DNA of 64,000 nucleotides from Avibacterium sp. 21-586 (GTDB lineage Bacteria > Pseudomonadota > Gammaproteobacteria > Enterobacterales > Pasteurellaceae). The stretch covers positions 496,001 to 560,000 of the forward strand of contig NZ_JAKKOD010000001.1 of NCBI RefSeq assembly GCF_026226775.1. Direction: 5' to 3'. A program made the translations under genes and the position numbers. The notes under the pieces are model-generated. The model was not told where the DNA came from, did no database searches, and was given only the letters and a program-made list of their open reading frames with translations. Positions 36,717 through 46,834 of this stretch are shown here, one piece after another (position 1 is the first letter of the stretch; each line of letters opens with the position of its first letter).

Positions 36717-36737
36717 CGCAAATAATTCTCAAATTAT
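36717..36737 (-). promoter_or_regulatory. Fur-like site upstream of yfeA
   Basis: Minus-strand TTTGAGAATTATTTGC matches 12 of 16 positions of the classic Fur segment AATGAGAATTATTATC and contains the inverted repeat ATAATT-N4-AATTAT. It overlaps the tusE stop codon and lies 60-80 bp upstream of yfeA. Iron-dependent repression is plausible. Confidence 0.5.
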
Positions 36738-37063
36738 AGACATTTTGCCGGTTTTGGTAATCCCGCCAATTTCGTGGCTTGTTTGGCTGGCCCTTCAGGG
36801 AATAAACGTTGTAAATAACGACTGTTGCCTTTATCTTCCCCTAATTTTTGTGCCATTGCTTTCACCAACATTCTGATCGCTGGCGAAGTGTTGTATTCTT
36901 GATAAAACTCACGCACAAAATGAATCACTTCCCAATGTGCATCTGTTAAAACGATCCCTTCTTTTTCTGCAATAGCCTGTGCAACTTCTGGCGTCCATTG
37001 TGTTAAATCCAACAAATAGCCTTCGTTATCGGTTTCAATCGTTTGATTATTCATATTGAGCAT
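36734..37063 (-). CDS. tusE: sulfurtransferase TusE (DsrC family)
   Basis: Cytoplasmic sulfur carrier in the Tus relay that brings sulfur from IscS through TusA and TusBCD to MnmA for 2-thiouridine in tRNA. 109 residues, matching E. coli TusE. The DsrC-family core [28 protein letters not shown] and [31 protein letters not shown] are present, with the acceptor Cys as the penultimate residue. AAGGAAACAAAA precedes the ATG. It is followed by the yfe operon on the same strand and preceded by yccA and its terminator. Confidence 0.95.
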   Translation of the reverse strand: MLNMNNQTIETDNEGYLLDLTQWTPEVAQAIAEKEGIVLTDAHWEVIHFVREFYQEYNTSPAIRMLVKAMAQKLGEDKGNSRYLQRLFPEGPAKQATKLAGLPKPAKCL

Positions 37064-37094
37064 TTTTGTTTCCTTATTTATCTTTTTAATTATA

Positions 37095-37120
37095 CAAAAA
37101 CGCCCCTAAAAAGGGGCGTT
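37095..37120 (-). terminator. yccA terminator
   Basis: AACGCCCCT and AGGGGCGTT form a GC-rich 9-bp stem around AAAA; the minus strand continues TTTTTG. Confidence 0.88.
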
Positions 37121-37143
37121 GAATTTACCAATTAAAGCAATAA

Positions 37144-37806
37144 TTAATCATTGCGTAAAATACCAAGCAAGTTTAATAAACTCACAAAGATATTATAAAT
37201 AGATACATAAAGGCTTACTGTTGCGCGGATATAGTTGGTTTCCCCACCGTGAATGATACTGCTGGTTTGATATAAAATACCCATACTAGAGAACACGATA
37301 AATAATGAGCTTAACGCCACATAGAATGCCGGCATTTTAAAGAAGAAACTAGCGATCATTCCTACCACAAGCACAATAAACAAGGTAAACATCAACCCTG
37401 AAAGAAATGACATATCTTTTTTCGTGCTGAGTACATAGAGAGAACACGCGAAGAACACTGCTGCAGTGCCACCAAGGGCAAGGGCTATTAAATCTCCTAG
37501 ACCGGCGCCAATATACATATTTAATACTGGACCTAAAGAATAGCCAATAAAACCTGTTAACGCAAAAGTGGAAAGAATACCCCAAGCACTGTTTTCTAAG
37601 GCGCTATTCAAAAATAATAAGCCATAAAACCCCACTAACAGCACACCAAAATGTAATGGGGCAACATTTAAGGTCATTGCCACATAAGCAACAACCGCAG
37701 AAAAAGTTAAGGTTAAAGCGAGTAAAAGATAAGTGTTGCGTAACAATTTGTTAGTGGCAAGTACCGATTCCTGACGGCTGTCTTCAACAATTAGACGAGA
37801 TTGCAT
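37144..37806 (-). CDS. yccA: YccA, Bax inhibitor-1/TMBIM family membrane protein
   Basis: Seven-helix inner-membrane protein of 220 residues. E. coli YccA is a modulator and substrate of the FtsH protease and protects SecY in jammed translocons. The N-terminus [35 protein letters not shown] and the C-terminus [32 protein letters not shown] are close to E. coli YccA, including the terminal acidic/basic residues. The ATG at 37806 is used since AGGAG sits 5 bases upstream; a GTG two codons earlier overlaps that site. A GC-rich terminator follows before tusE. Confidence 0.95.
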   Translation of the reverse strand: MQSRLIVEDSRQESVLATNKLLRNTYLLLALTLTFSAVVAYVAMTLNVAPLHFGVLLVGFYGLLFLNSALENSAWGILSTFALTGFIGYSLGPVLNMYIGAGLGDLIALALGGTAAVFFACSLYVLSTKKDMSFLSGLMFTLFIVLVVGMIASFFFKMPAFYVALSSLFIVFSSMGILYQTSSIIHGGETNYIRATVSLYVSIYNIFVSLLNLLGILRND

Positions 37807-37875
37807 AAGCACTCCTATATTTAAATAACAATCACTAACATAAAGTAAAGGTTAGATAGATAAATGTCAATCCTT

Positions 37876-38346
37876 TTACCTACTTGTCGATTCAATTCGT
37901 ACCACTTTATTCTGTGTTAAATTTTCATTGCAATGTAGCTCTACAACAACAGCGGGGTAAAAACGCGCTGGATTTTTCCCCGACAATTCACGCACTATAT
38001 CCCCCACTAGTGGTAAGTGTGAAATAATCAGCAAGTTTTGTACACCTTCTTCCGCCAGTAAATGCAAATAATCTCGTACCAAGCTTGCATCGCCATAAGG
38101 CGTGATGCCCTCCCAAGTTTCCTGCTTTGATTGCAGTTGATTTTGGAACGCTAAATTGACTTGCTCAAAGGTTTGTTGCGCACGCAGATAAGGGCTAACC
38201 AACACTTTATCAAGCTCGGCATTAATAGCATATAACCATTGCCCTTGTTGATAGGATTGCTGTTTACCATTTTCTGTGAGCGGTCTTGCACTATCTGAGG
38301 GGGCGAGGGTTTGCGCCTCGCCGTGTCGCATTACAAAAATTTTCAT
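37876..38346 (-). CDS. sixA: phosphohistidine phosphatase SixA
   Basis: Small histidine phosphatase of 156 residues. SixA removes phosphate from His in ArcB's HPt domain and from the nitrogen phosphotransferase NPr. The catalytic RHG motif is at the N-terminus (IFVMRHGEA), with the second Arg in VSPYLRAQQT and the second His in LIISHLPLVGD. Length agrees with the 161 of E. coli. It lies between glmM and yccA on the same strand, after the glmM terminator. Confidence 0.93.
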   Translation of the reverse strand: MKIFVMRHGEAQTLAPSDSARPLTENGKQQSYQQGQWLYAINAELDKVLVSPYLRAQQTFEQVNLAFQNQLQSKQETWEGITPYGDASLVRDYLHLLAEEGVQNLLIISHLPLVGDIVRELSGKNPARFYPAVVVELHCNENLTQNKVVRIESTSR

Positions 38347-38372
38347 ATGACTACTCTATTTTTAATGAGACG

Positions 38373-38398
38373 AAAAGAAGCGAAAACTCGCTTCTTTT
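38373..38398 (-). terminator. glmM terminator
   Basis: AAAAGAAGCGA pairs perfectly with TCGCTTCTTTT around a four-base loop. A single USS core lies beside it (38401-38409). Confidence 0.85.
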
Positions 38399-38419
38399 GC
38401 ACCGCACTTTTCGATTTGT

Positions 38420-39754
38420 TTAGTTTGCACGCACTGCTTCTGCGATTTCTTCTGCACATTGTTGTGCAAGGGCACCATCTTCACATTCTACCATTACGCG
38501 AATCAATGGCTCAGTGCCTGATTTTCTTAATAAAATACGCCCTTTGCCCGCTAAGCGTTTTTCCACTTCCGCGGCAACTGCTTTGACTTGTTCGCTTTCT
38601 AATGGATTGCTACCACCTGCGAAACGAACATTAATTAACACTTGTGGGAATAATTGCACCGCACTGGCTAATTCATTAAGAGATAAGCGATGCTCTACCA
38701 TTGCCGCTAATACCGCAAGTGAAGCAATAATGCCGTCCCCTGTAGTGTTTTTATCGGCAATAATGATATGCCCTGAGTTTTCACCGCCAAGCTGCCAGCC
38801 TTTTTCTTGCATTTGCTCTAAGACATAACGATCGCCCACATTAGCTCGCACAAATGGGATCGCTAATTCTTTTAGAGCTAATTCAAGACGCATATTACTC
38901 ATTAATGTACCTACTACACCGCCTTTTAATCTGCCTGCACGCAAGGCTTCACGAGCGATAATGAATAAGGCTTGATCACCGTCCACTTTATGTCCAAGAT
39001 GATCTACTAAGATCAAGCGGTCGCCATCACCGTCATAAGCTAAACCAATATCGGCTTTGGTTTCTAACACTTTATCTTGTAAGGCTTTAATATCGGTCGC
39101 ACCACATTTTTCATTGATGTTCATTCCATTTGGCTGCGTACCAATTTCGATCACTTCTGCCCCTAATTCACGCATTACATTAGGGGCAATGTGGTAGGTT
39201 GCGCCGTTCGCACAGTCCACCACAATTTTGTAATTTTCTAGGCTTAAATGGGCTGGAAAAGTACTTTTACAAAATTCAATGTAACGTCCTGCTGCATCGT
39301 TAATACGGCTTGCTCGTCCAAGTTGCGCCGATTCCACACAATCTATTGGCTGTTCTAGCATAGCCTCAATGGCTTCTTCCACATCGTCTGGCAATTTGGT
39401 GCCTTGTGTAGAGAAAAACTTGATCCCGTTATCGTAATAAGGGTTATGAGACGCGGAAATCACGATCCCCGCTTCTGCACGGAAAGTGCGGGTTAAATAG
39501 GCAATAGCAGGCGTTGGCATTGGCCCAGTAAAGGCGGCAGAAAGCCCTGCTGCGGCTAAACCAGCTTCAAGTGCGGATTCCAACATATAGCCCGAAATAC
39601 GGGTATCTTTACCAATTAATACGGTACCATACCCCTGTGTTGCGAGCACTTTTCCTGCAGCCCACCCCAGTTTTAAGACAAAATCTGGAGTAATCGGTGA
39701 ATTACCAACTTTTCCACGCACACCATCAGTACCAAAATATTTACGCTCTGCCAT
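38420..39754 (-). CDS. glmM: phosphoglucosamine mutase
   Basis: Converts glucosamine 6-phosphate to glucosamine 1-phosphate on the way to UDP-GlcNAc for peptidoglycan and LPS. 444 residues, one fewer than E. coli. The active-site serine loop [19 protein letters not shown] (about 95-113), metal loop [13 protein letters not shown] (about 239-251), sugar loop GGENSGH and phosphate loop [14 protein letters not shown] are present; begins [17 protein letters not shown] as in all GlmM. It follows folP by 54 bp on the minus strand, the folP-glmM order of E. coli. Confidence 0.98.
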   Translation of the reverse strand: MAERKYFGTDGVRGKVGNSPITPDFVLKLGWAAGKVLATQGYGTVLIGKDTRISGYMLESALEAGLAAAGLSAAFTGPMPTPAIAYLTRTFRAEAGIVISASHNPYYDNGIKFFSTQGTKLPDDVEEAIEAMLEQPIDCVESAQLGRASRINDAAGRYIEFCKSTFPAHLSLENYKIVVDCANGATYHIAPNVMRELGAEVIEIGTQPNGMNINEKCGATDIKALQDKVLETKADIGLAYDGDGDRLILVDHLGHKVDGDQALFIIAREALRAGRLKGGVVGTLMSNMRLELALKELAIPFVRANVGDRYVLEQMQEKGWQLGGENSGHIIIADKNTTGDGIIASLAVLAAMVEHRLSLNELASAVQLFPQVLINVRFAGGSNPLESEQVKAVAAEVEKRLAGKGRILLRKSGTEPLIRVMVECEDGALAQQCAEEIAEAVRAN

Positions 39755-39808
39755 TTATATATTCCTTTTATTTTTTATAATTATAAGATGATTACATTTA
39801 TTTGCTGG

Positions 39809-40633
39809 CTATGCCATTTGTGTGGTTTGCCAAATTTTTAATGCGTCTGCGGTGGGTGCGACATCGTGTACACGCACAATTTTCGCCCCATTTATCACCG
39901 CAATTAATGCTGCTGCAACACTTCCAACAATACGTTTATCAACAGGCTTGTCTAATATTGCGCCAATCATTGATTTACGCGAAATACCTGCTAATACAGG
40001 ATAATCTTGGGTGAATGTAGCTAACTGCTGCAATAACTGATAATTATGTTGAACGGTTTTACCAAAGCCAAAGCCCAGATCCCAAATAATATTTTCCTTT
40101 TTCATTCCCGCTGCTAAACAAAGTGCGGTACGATTTTCCAGAAAATTTAGTACCTCTTGCACCACATTTTCATAATGGGGATTTTGTTGCATTGTACGCG
40201 GCTGCCCTTGCATATGCATTATGCAGGTGGGCAAGGCTAATTGCACAGCGGTTTGCAGTGCATTGGGTTCTGTTAAAGCACGAATATCATTAATTAAATC
40301 CATTCCGACTTTGGCACTTTCTACCATCACTTGCGCCTTAGACGTATCCACAGAAATCCAGCAATCAAAGCGTTTTCTCACTGCTTCTACCATTGGCACA
40401 ACACGCTCTAATTCTTGCTCAAGACTGACTTCTTCTGCCATTGGACGGGTGGATTCACCACCAATGTCAATAATGGTTGCGCCTTCGTTAAGCATTTTTT
40501 CCACTTGAAATAAGGCTTTATCGCGGTCAAAAAACAAACCGCTATCAGAAAAAGAATCTGGCGTAAAATTTAAAATCCCCATAATTTGGGGCTCTGATAA
40601 TGAAAGGATTTTGTGATTAGCTTGTAACTTCAT
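39809..40633 (-). CDS. folP: dihydropteroate synthase
   Basis: Joins p-aminobenzoate to hydroxymethyl-dihydropterin diphosphate in folate synthesis; target of sulfonamides. 274 residues. Signatures: MGILNFTPDSFSDSG (about 18-32), GATIIDIGGESTRPMA (about 51-66), the Asp of WISVDTSKA, LINDIRAL, MHMQGQPRTMQ, WDLGFGFGKT, GISRKSMIG and IVRVHDVAPT near the end. Residues commonly altered in sulfonamide resistance cannot be judged by eye. First gene of a folP-glmM operon; divergent from a lipoprotein gene. Confidence 0.97.
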   Translation of the reverse strand: MKLQANHKILSLSEPQIMGILNFTPDSFSDSGLFFDRDKALFQVEKMLNEGATIIDIGGESTRPMAEEVSLEQELERVVPMVEAVRKRFDCWISVDTSKAQVMVESAKVGMDLINDIRALTEPNALQTAVQLALPTCIMHMQGQPRTMQQNPHYENVVQEVLNFLENRTALCLAAGMKKENIIWDLGFGFGKTVQHNYQLLQQLATFTQDYPVLAGISRKSMIGAILDKPVDKRIVGSVAAALIAVINGAKIVRVHDVAPTADALKIWQTTQMA

Positions 40634-40748
40634 AATTTTTTGTTCTGCATCAGATAATAGTGATTATAGCGAAATATTTATGCAAACAAAATAAAAACTT
40701 GGTATATAATTTTTAGGATTATATTCCATTTTATAAAAGGAACGTTCA

Positions 40749-41615
40749 ATGAAAAAACTACTTATTCCCTTCTTTCTTGCTGCTACATTTAGCCTAGCTG
40801 CTTGTAATGACCAAAATCAAACAGCAACGACAGTAAAATCACAAGCCCAAACTAGTGAAGAAAAAAACTTACAAAATTTTCCTGCACTTCACGTTAAGGA
40901 CGTAACTGTTTTTGATAAGGATCAAGTTGTACCTGTTTCACTAGATGGTGTTAAAACAGAATCTCATGTCAATACCTTTGTTAATCTATCAGAAACTCAA
41001 GTACCCTGGCTAAATGAACTATTAATAAGTAAGCAATATGAGGAAGGCTTAAATTACTTCACAGAATTTACCGAAAGCTCAAATCAAAACAGTAACGAAG
41101 ATTTAAAAGCCAATGCAACACCATCTAAGCAAAATTTAATGGATCTCTTTGCTAAGATCCATAAACATTCTATAGAAAGTGTGCAAGAGAGTGGTAGTAT
41201 TGGATCCGAATTAGTCCTACACATGAGCTATATCGGTCAAAGAAATAATTTGGTTACATTCCGTAATGATATTTACACTTATTCAGGCGGTGCGCACGGC
41301 TTACAAATAGGAAGTTATCTTAATATCAATGTGGAAAAACAGTCTGTGATTTCTTTAGACGATATTATCGATAAAAAAGATCAGCCTACCTTATTAAAGG
41401 CATTATGGGAAATCTACTCAAACTTGCCAGAAAACAGCGACGGAACATTTACAGAGAAACAGGATTTCACTATTTCTCCGCAATTTTACTTTGACCAAAA
41501 TGGGATAAACTTTATTTATCCGCCTTATGCATTATTTCCTTTTGTTTATGGTGAAACAAGGCTAACACTACCTTGGGATAGCGATGAGGCAAACTTAATT
41601 AAACTGAAATGGTAG
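40749..41615 (+). CDS. DUF3298 domain lipoprotein
   Basis: 288-residue predicted lipoprotein of unknown role. The signal peptide ends at the lipobox SLAAC (Cys19), after which a Gln/Thr-rich linker leads to a DUF4163/DUF3298 region (about 45-288). Supporting motifs are LHMSYIGQRNNLVTFRNDIYTYSGGAHG, the typical GGAHG turn of the family, followed by NINVEKQSVISLDDII and the C-terminal FYFDQNGINFIYPPYALFPFVYGETRLTLPW. Related domains occur in RsiV and in PdaC-type deacetylases where they bind lysozyme or sit beside catalytic domains; here there is no catalytic partner. AAAAGGAACGTTCA precedes the ATG. Confidence 0.85.
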   Translation: MKKLLIPFFLAATFSLAACNDQNQTATTVKSQAQTSEEKNLQNFPALHVKDVTVFDKDQVVPVSLDGVKTESHVNTFVNLSETQVPWLNELLISKQYEEGLNYFTEFTESSNQNSNEDLKANATPSKQNLMDLFAKIHKHSIESVQESGSIGSELVLHMSYIGQRNNLVTFRNDIYTYSGGAHGLQIGSYLNINVEKQSVISLDDIIDKKDQPTLLKALWEIYSNLPENSDGTFTEKQDFTISPQFYFDQNGINFIYPPYALFPFVYGETRLTLPWDSDEANLIKLKW

Positions 41616-41952
41616 AATAAAAAATAAAAGAAAGCGCCTTGCAAGAGGCGCTACTCGGAAAGCAAAATATGACAAACTGGCTATTTCAATAGCACTTAAT
41701 TATTATGTATTGCAAAATACTCTATCTCGATTATCTCTGCAAATAGGAAAATTCAAATTTGTGAGGCAGTTCACGATTTATTTCTATCCCTTCCCCCTAA
41801 ACCCCTAAATTTGTCTGTTACTCACAAAGCTAAGTAAAATAATTGAATAAAATGATAATTTTTTATTTTCATTTTAGGTAAATTAGCATAGCATATAATA
41901 ATTACGTAATGTAATTGCATTAAATCAAGCACAACTACCTTAAGGAGTAACT
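41616..41952. other. non-coding gap upstream of yccT
   Basis: 337 bp. It starts with a 7-bp hairpin (41633-41652; AGCGCCT and AGGCGCT), possibly a weak terminator of the lipoprotein gene. A TATAAT at 41894-41899 is the likely -10 of yccT, with the palindrome ATTACGTAAT just downstream (41901-41910). Nothing else is recognised. Confidence 0.55.
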
Positions 41953-42612
41953 ATGAAATTTCGTGTTGTTGCACTCGCTACCACAGCGTTATTAGCTAGT
42001 ACAGCAAGTTTTGCTGGCGTGGTAACTAGCTCATCAAATGTTGATTTTCTAGCTATTGACGGACAAAAAGCCAATACATCGTTATTAAAATCCAATAATT
42101 CATTCCAAACCAATGATTCTCAGTCTCACCAGGTGGTAGTCCGCGTAAGTGAGGTAATTCGTGTTGGCGGTTCTGACCGTACTTTATTTGAATCAAATCC
42201 AATTATCGTTACCTTCCAAGGAACTTCAGAAGATTTAGTGATCTCCGCTCCACATATTGAAACAGAAAGAGAAGCAAACGCTTATAATGAATCCCCAAGC
42301 ATTAGTTTAAAAACTGTATCAGGTAAAAATGTACCCTTTAAGCAAGATCAGCTAAAAGGTGAAGGTTTTTTGCCTGGCTTAAATTTAATTGATAATCTTT
42401 CTGAATATAACGCCTCTGGTGCTGTGGCTGCCGTTTCCTCTTTTGCAACAAATACTATGCCAGCTGCCATCCCGACCTCAGCAAGAGCACAAAAAGGCAA
42501 AATTACCGTGCAAGGTGAAAATGTAGTAGAACAACAATTACAATATTGGTTCCAACAAGCCGATAAAGAAACACAAACACGTTTCTTAAATTGGGCGAAA
42601 AAACAAAAATAA
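41953..42612 (+). CDS. yccT: YccT/DUF2057 family periplasmic protein
   Basis: 219-residue exported protein of the UPF0319 (DUF2057) family. A clear signal peptide (MKFRVVALATTALLASTASFA) precedes domain sequence with SSNVDFLAIDGQKA and VVVRVSEVIRVGGSDRTLFESNPIIVTF, characteristic of the family. In E. coli and Salmonella the relative YccT (CsgI) restrains curli subunit polymerisation; no curli genes are seen here, so the role is uncertain. A TAAGGAG site precedes the ATG. The neighbour is mgsA, as in E. coli. Confidence 0.86.
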   Translation: MKFRVVALATTALLASTASFAGVVTSSSNVDFLAIDGQKANTSLLKSNNSFQTNDSQSHQVVVRVSEVIRVGGSDRTLFESNPIIVTFQGTSEDLVISAPHIETEREANAYNESPSISLKTVSGKNVPFKQDQLKGEGFLPGLNLIDNLSEYNASGAVAAVSSFATNTMPAAIPTSARAQKGKITVQGENVVEQQLQYWFQQADKETQTRFLNWAKKQK

Positions 42613-42672
42613 TCGCCAATTATTATTGAAAAAAGTGGGCTTTAGGCTCACTTTTTGCTATCTGGAGGAAAA

Positions 42673-43131
42673 ATGCAAAATACCATTCGCCAGCTTGCAG
42701 AAAGCAAACATATTGCCTTGGTTGCCCATGATCACTGTAAACAAGATTTAATAAATTGGTGCAAAAAGCACCGCACTTTACTTTCTAACCATATACTTTA
42801 TGGTACAGGTACAACAGGCAGTTTAATCCAAACAGAAACCAATTTACCGATCACCCCATTACTAAGTGGCCCAATGGGTGGCGATCAGCAACTCGGTGCA
42901 TTAATTGCAGAACAAAAAATTGATGTGCTCATTTTCTTTTGGGATCCAATGAATGCCGTGCCACACGATCCCGATGTCAAAGCCTTGATGCGTATCGCAA
43001 CAGTGTGGAACATTCCAGTGGCAATGAATATGGCAAGTGCTGATTTTTTAGTACAAAGTCAATTATTTAACCAAACTGTTGAAATTCAAGTACCCGATTA
43101 TGCCAATTATCTCAAAGAGCGGTTAAAATAA
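42673..43131 (+). CDS. mgsA: methylglyoxal synthase
   Basis: Turns dihydroxyacetone phosphate into methylglyoxal, a bypass of lower glycolysis used under phosphate limitation or sugar excess. 152 residues, equal to E. coli MgsA. Signatures: [14 protein letters not shown] with active-site His/Asp, [10 protein letters not shown] (phosphate binding), [15 protein letters not shown] with the catalytic Asp, and [18 protein letters not shown]. The ATG at 42673 has GGAGG five bases upstream; an in-frame TTG at 42655 is not used. Confidence 0.97.
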   Translation: MQNTIRQLAESKHIALVAHDHCKQDLINWCKKHRTLLSNHILYGTGTTGSLIQTETNLPITPLLSGPMGGDQQLGALIAEQKIDVLIFFWDPMNAVPHDPDVKALMRIATVWNIPVAMNMASADFLVQSQLFNQTVEIQVPDYANYLKERLK

Positions 43132-43161
43132 ATCGGTTTTTTACGAAAGTAAGGTATAAAA

Positions 43162-45321
43162 ATGGCCGTCAATAACTGGCTGAATGCAAAAATTATCGCT
43201 ACTATTCCTATTTTTATTGCAGTAAACATTGCTGCATTTTCTGTATGGCTATTTGATATTTCTCAACAAAGTATGCCATTAGTATTAGGAATTATTGCAG
43301 GAGGACTAGCAGACTTAGATAACCGCTTGACAGGACGTTTAAAAAACATTCTCTATACCCTGCTTGCATTTTCTATTTCGACACTTAGCGTTCAGTTTAC
43401 CCTAGATAACGGCGTTGCATTCACGCTTTTGATGACGATGCTTACCTTTATATTTACAATGATTGGTGCACTGGGGCAGCGTTATAACACCATTTCTTTT
43501 GCTACTTTAGTGGTTGCACTTTATACCACCCTGGTTTATCAACCTGAAACACTGTGGTATCTCAACTCATTATTAATTTTATTAGGCGCATTGTTATATA
43601 GTATTACAGCAATTGTTGTTTATTTATTTTTTCCTAACCGCCCAGTGCAAGATGCGGTAGCCAAATCCTTTTTGGCGTTAGCCGAATATTTAGAAGCGAA
43701 ATCTTTATTTTTTGATCCTGATGATATTGAACAGCTAGAAAGCAAACAAATTACCCTTGCGATGAAAAATAGCCAGCTCATCAATGCCTTTAATACTTGC
43801 CGTACAACTTTGTTTTACCGTATTCGTGGACAATATCGACACGCTCGAACCACACAAATGCTTAACTATTATTTTGCCGCACAAGATATTCATGAACGCG
43901 CTAATTCCAGTTATTTCGATTATCAAGTGTTAGCACAACAACTTAAAAATAGCGATTTAATTTTTCGTATTCAACGTCTTTTAGAGTTGCAAGCTCAAGC
44001 TTGTCGTGACGTTGCACTAAGCCTGCAGCAAAATACCAATTATAACTATAATTCTCGGTTAGATCGGGCAATAATTGGGGTGAATCAATCTTTTGAACAT
44101 TATGCACAACGTAATAAAGACAATACACAAAATACCGCTATCAAGACCTTAATTAATAATTTACAAGGCGTTGATCGGCAATTACGCCATTTGGGGCAAA
44201 CACCAAAATCTTCTGAACCACATTATCATTGGATAAAGATTCACGATGATAGCGATGCCAAGGGCTTTAAAAATATTTGGCTTACCATTCGTAGCCATTC
44301 CAGTTTTGATTCACAGCTTTTCCGCCACGCGGTAAGACTTTCTATTGTTATGTTTGTTTGCTGTACGCTAGTAGAGTTTTTACAGCTTTCACGCGGTTAT
44401 TGGATTTTGCTTACCGCTGTATTTGTTTGCCAACCCAATTATACCTCGACTAAATTACGCCTAAAACAAAGAATTATTGGCACAATTTTAGGTGTAATAG
44501 TAGGTTCCTTATTACCTTACGCACATCCCACACTGGAACTACAAATGGGCTTAGTTGTAGCGACTAGTACACTATTTTTCTTTTTTCGTACAAATAATTA
44601 CAGTTTTTCTACCTTTTTTATTACATTACAGGTATTAATTAGCTTTAATATTATTGGTATTGATATTCACTCTGCACTTTATTCTCGATTAATTGACACC
44701 TTAGCTGGTGCATTTATTGCTTGGATAGCTGTATCTTATTTATGGCCAGACTGGAAATATCTCCAACTCAATAAAGTAATTCATCAAGCGATTAAAAGCG
44801 ATGGAAAATATTTACTTTACATCATTAGCCAACTTCAATTTGGCAAATCAGATAGCTTACAATACCGCATAGCACGCCGAAAAGCACACGAATATGCTAC
44901 TGCACTTAGTACGATAATCTCCAATATAAGTAATGCACCCGAAAAATACCAAATTCACTTACAGCAAGGATTTCTTATATTAAAGTTAAATTATTCATTA
45001 CTCAGCTACATTTCGGCTCTTGGCGCTTGCCGCAGACATATTAAGCAAATTGAACAACACATTGATTTTGTAGCTGAATATTATCCTATTGCAAAAAAAA
45101 TTATTTATAGCTTAGAACATATTGAATCCCTATCACGACATGTATTTGATAAGCTACAAGAAAACATTACTCAATCTTTGTATAAACTCAATGAAAAACA
45201 AAGAGAAAGAGTAAACTCAACTGAAGTAGACATACTAATCCAACAATTGAATATGATCAGCCAAATCCTACCCCATATTTATGAGATTTTTCACAATCAA
45301 AAAACACTTGACAAGTTTTAG
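43162..45321 (+). CDS. yccS: YccS/YhfK family membrane protein (FUSC superfamily)
   Basis: 719-residue inner-membrane protein, close in length to E. coli YccS. Layout: about six N-terminal helices (residues 10-165), a cytoplasmic helical region (170-380), a second block of helices (about 385-530, including RLSIVMFVCCTLVEFLQLSRGYWILLTAVFVCQPNYTSTKLRLKQRIIGTILGVIVGSLLP, the conserved FUSC core), and a helical C-terminal tail. FUSC proteins resemble aromatic-acid exporters such as AaeB, but the substrate of YccS is unknown. It follows mgsA closely and may share its transcript. Confidence 0.9.
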   Translation: MAVNNWLNAKIIATIPIFIAVNIAAFSVWLFDISQQSMPLVLGIIAGGLADLDNRLTGRLKNILYTLLAFSISTLSVQFTLDNGVAFTLLMTMLTFIFTMIGALGQRYNTISFATLVVALYTTLVYQPETLWYLNSLLILLGALLYSITAIVVYLFFPNRPVQDAVAKSFLALAEYLEAKSLFFDPDDIEQLESKQITLAMKNSQLINAFNTCRTTLFYRIRGQYRHARTTQMLNYYFAAQDIHERANSSYFDYQVLAQQLKNSDLIFRIQRLLELQAQACRDVALSLQQNTNYNYNSRLDRAIIGVNQSFEHYAQRNKDNTQNTAIKTLINNLQGVDRQLRHLGQTPKSSEPHYHWIKIHDDSDAKGFKNIWLTIRSHSSFDSQLFRHAVRLSIVMFVCCTLVEFLQLSRGYWILLTAVFVCQPNYTSTKLRLKQRIIGTILGVIVGSLLPYAHPTLELQMGLVVATSTLFFFFRTNNYSFSTFFITLQVLISFNIIGIDIHSALYSRLIDTLAGAFIAWIAVSYLWPDWKYLQLNKVIHQAIKSDGKYLLYIISQLQFGKSDSLQYRIARRKAHEYATALSTIISNISNAPEKYQIHLQQGFLILKLNYSLLSYISALGACRRHIKQIEQHIDFVAEYYPIAKKIIYSLEHIESLSRHVFDKLQENITQSLYKLNEKQRERVNSTEVDILIQQLNMISQILPHIYEIFHNQKTLDKF

Positions 45322-45558
45322 AATAGTGCAAAAAACTAGATTTTATTTTTTCTCTGATAATCTATATAAGATTAATATCTTTCTAATTTAGAGAGAGCAA
45401 GACATTTATATGCAGGGTCCAGCATTTAATTCTTATTATGTTTAGAAATTCAATAATAAAAAGCAAATTACTGGACATCTCTTTTTATATATTACGCTAA
45501 GTTGCAAAATCAAACTAAAAACCACCGCACTTAGTTGGTTACTGATGATTATTGATAA

Positions 45559-46431
45559 TTAATGAATCTCACCAAACTCCCCTTTGTTAAACGCGTTGAA
45601 TTTTTCGATTAATTCTGCGCGGGTGTTCATAACGAACGGCCCGTAGGCTGCAATTGGCTCATCAATTGGCACACCGCTGAGTAGCACCATTTTCACGTTT
45701 TCATCGCCTGCAGTGATTTTCACTTCGCCACTTTCGTGGTTGAAAATCACCAATTCCGTTGGATTCGCACGGTCGCTGTCGTTGATCACGGCAGATCCGC
45801 GTAATGCCACCAACATAAAATGATGCGTTTCTGGCACGTTAATGGTGATGCTGTAGTTTACGTTAATATCCATTTCCCACATATTTAACTCAGTAAAGGT
45901 GCGAGCAGGGCCTTTTACGCCGTCCAATTCACCTGCAATAATGCGTGCTGTACCTGCATTATCCGCAAAGTGATAAGTTGGAATATCTGCCGCTTTAATA
46001 CTTTGATAACCTGCTGGGGCATTTTTGTCTTTCGCTGGTAAGTTTACCCAAAGTTGTAGCATTTCAAACATTCCGCCTGTACGGCTGAAATTTTCGCTAT
46101 GGAACTCTTGATGAACGATCCCATTTCCTGCGGTCATCCATTGTACATCGCCTGTGCCGATTATGCCGCCGTTACCATCGCTATCGCGGTGTTCTACTTC
46201 ACCTTGTAACGCGATTGTGACAGTTTCAAATCCTGCGTGTGGATGTGCACCTACCCCTCTTGGCACGCCATTATGAGGTTTAAACACCATTGGCATTGCA
46301 TAATCTAGCATTAAGAACGGGCTTGTGACTTTATCTTGTTGGCTATGTGAAAATAAAGATGATACATAAAAGCCATCACCCACCCAGTGTTTTTGTGGTG
46401 CGGTATAAACTCGATTTACTGTACGCATCAT
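45559..46431 (-). CDS. pirin family protein
   Basis: 290-residue bicupin of the pirin family. The metal-binding motif is present in the N-terminal cupin: GVGAHPHAGFETVTIALQGEVEHRDSDG, with HxH and the later Glu and His (IVHQEFHSENF). E. coli YhhW and YhaK show quercetinase activity or act as redox sensors; the role here is open. AGGAG precedes the ATG-ATG start. A LysR-type regulator lies close by, divergent beyond the DUF896 gene, and may control it. Confidence 0.92.
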   Translation of the reverse strand: MMRTVNRVYTAPQKHWVGDGFYVSSLFSHSQQDKVTSPFLMLDYAMPMVFKPHNGVPRGVGAHPHAGFETVTIALQGEVEHRDSDGNGGIIGTGDVQWMTAGNGIVHQEFHSENFSRTGGMFEMLQLWVNLPAKDKNAPAGYQSIKAADIPTYHFADNAGTARIIAGELDGVKGPARTFTELNMWEMDINVNYSITINVPETHHFMLVALRGSAVINDSDRANPTELVIFNHESGEVKITAGDENVKMVLLSGVPIDEPIAAYGPFVMNTRAELIEKFNAFNKGEFGEIH

Positions 46432-46496
46432 TTTTTCTCCTAAATTTTATCAATTCTGTTTTTTGTGATGCCCTGAATATTCAGAGCAGTTATTCA

Positions 46497-46736
46497 TTAA
46501 TAAGTCGCAACTTGCATTCCACCACGTTGCGCTTCACGCAATTTGGTTGGGGTAACATCATTGCCGTCTGGATCAATCACACTTACGGTGGATAAAATAT
46601 TGGTTAATTGTCCACGGATTGCCGCTAAATAACGCTGACGTAACGCACTACGCTCATTTAATTCTGCTTCAGAAAGTGCGGTAACTTTTGCTTTGCGAGC
46701 TAATTCATTAATTCTATCTAATTCCAAAATACGCAT
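46497..46736 (-). CDS. DUF896 (UPF0291, YnzC-like) small protein
   Basis: 79-residue protein of unknown function. It carries the family pattern: ELDRINELARKAKVTALSEAELNERSALRQRYLAAIRGQ, a helical hairpin, and then VSVIDPDGNDVTPTKLREAQRG at the C-terminus. The family is best known in Firmicutes (Bacillus YnzC); in a gammaproteobacterium it is less usual. It contains one USS core within the gene (AAAGTGCGGTAAC on the plus strand near 46675), so it is not a very recent arrival. It shares the strand with pirin, 65 bp upstream of it. Confidence 0.82.
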   Translation of the reverse strand: MRILELDRINELARKAKVTALSEAELNERSALRQRYLAAIRGQLTNILSTVSVIDPDGNDVTPTKLREAQRGGMQVATY

Positions 46737-46834
46737 TTTCTTTCTCCTAAACTGTTTGCTTATTTCTTGTGGCGTAGTTTATACTTGTTCCATATAGTGA
46801 ACAATAGTCAATTTTAAAACTTAAGGTTCTATTT

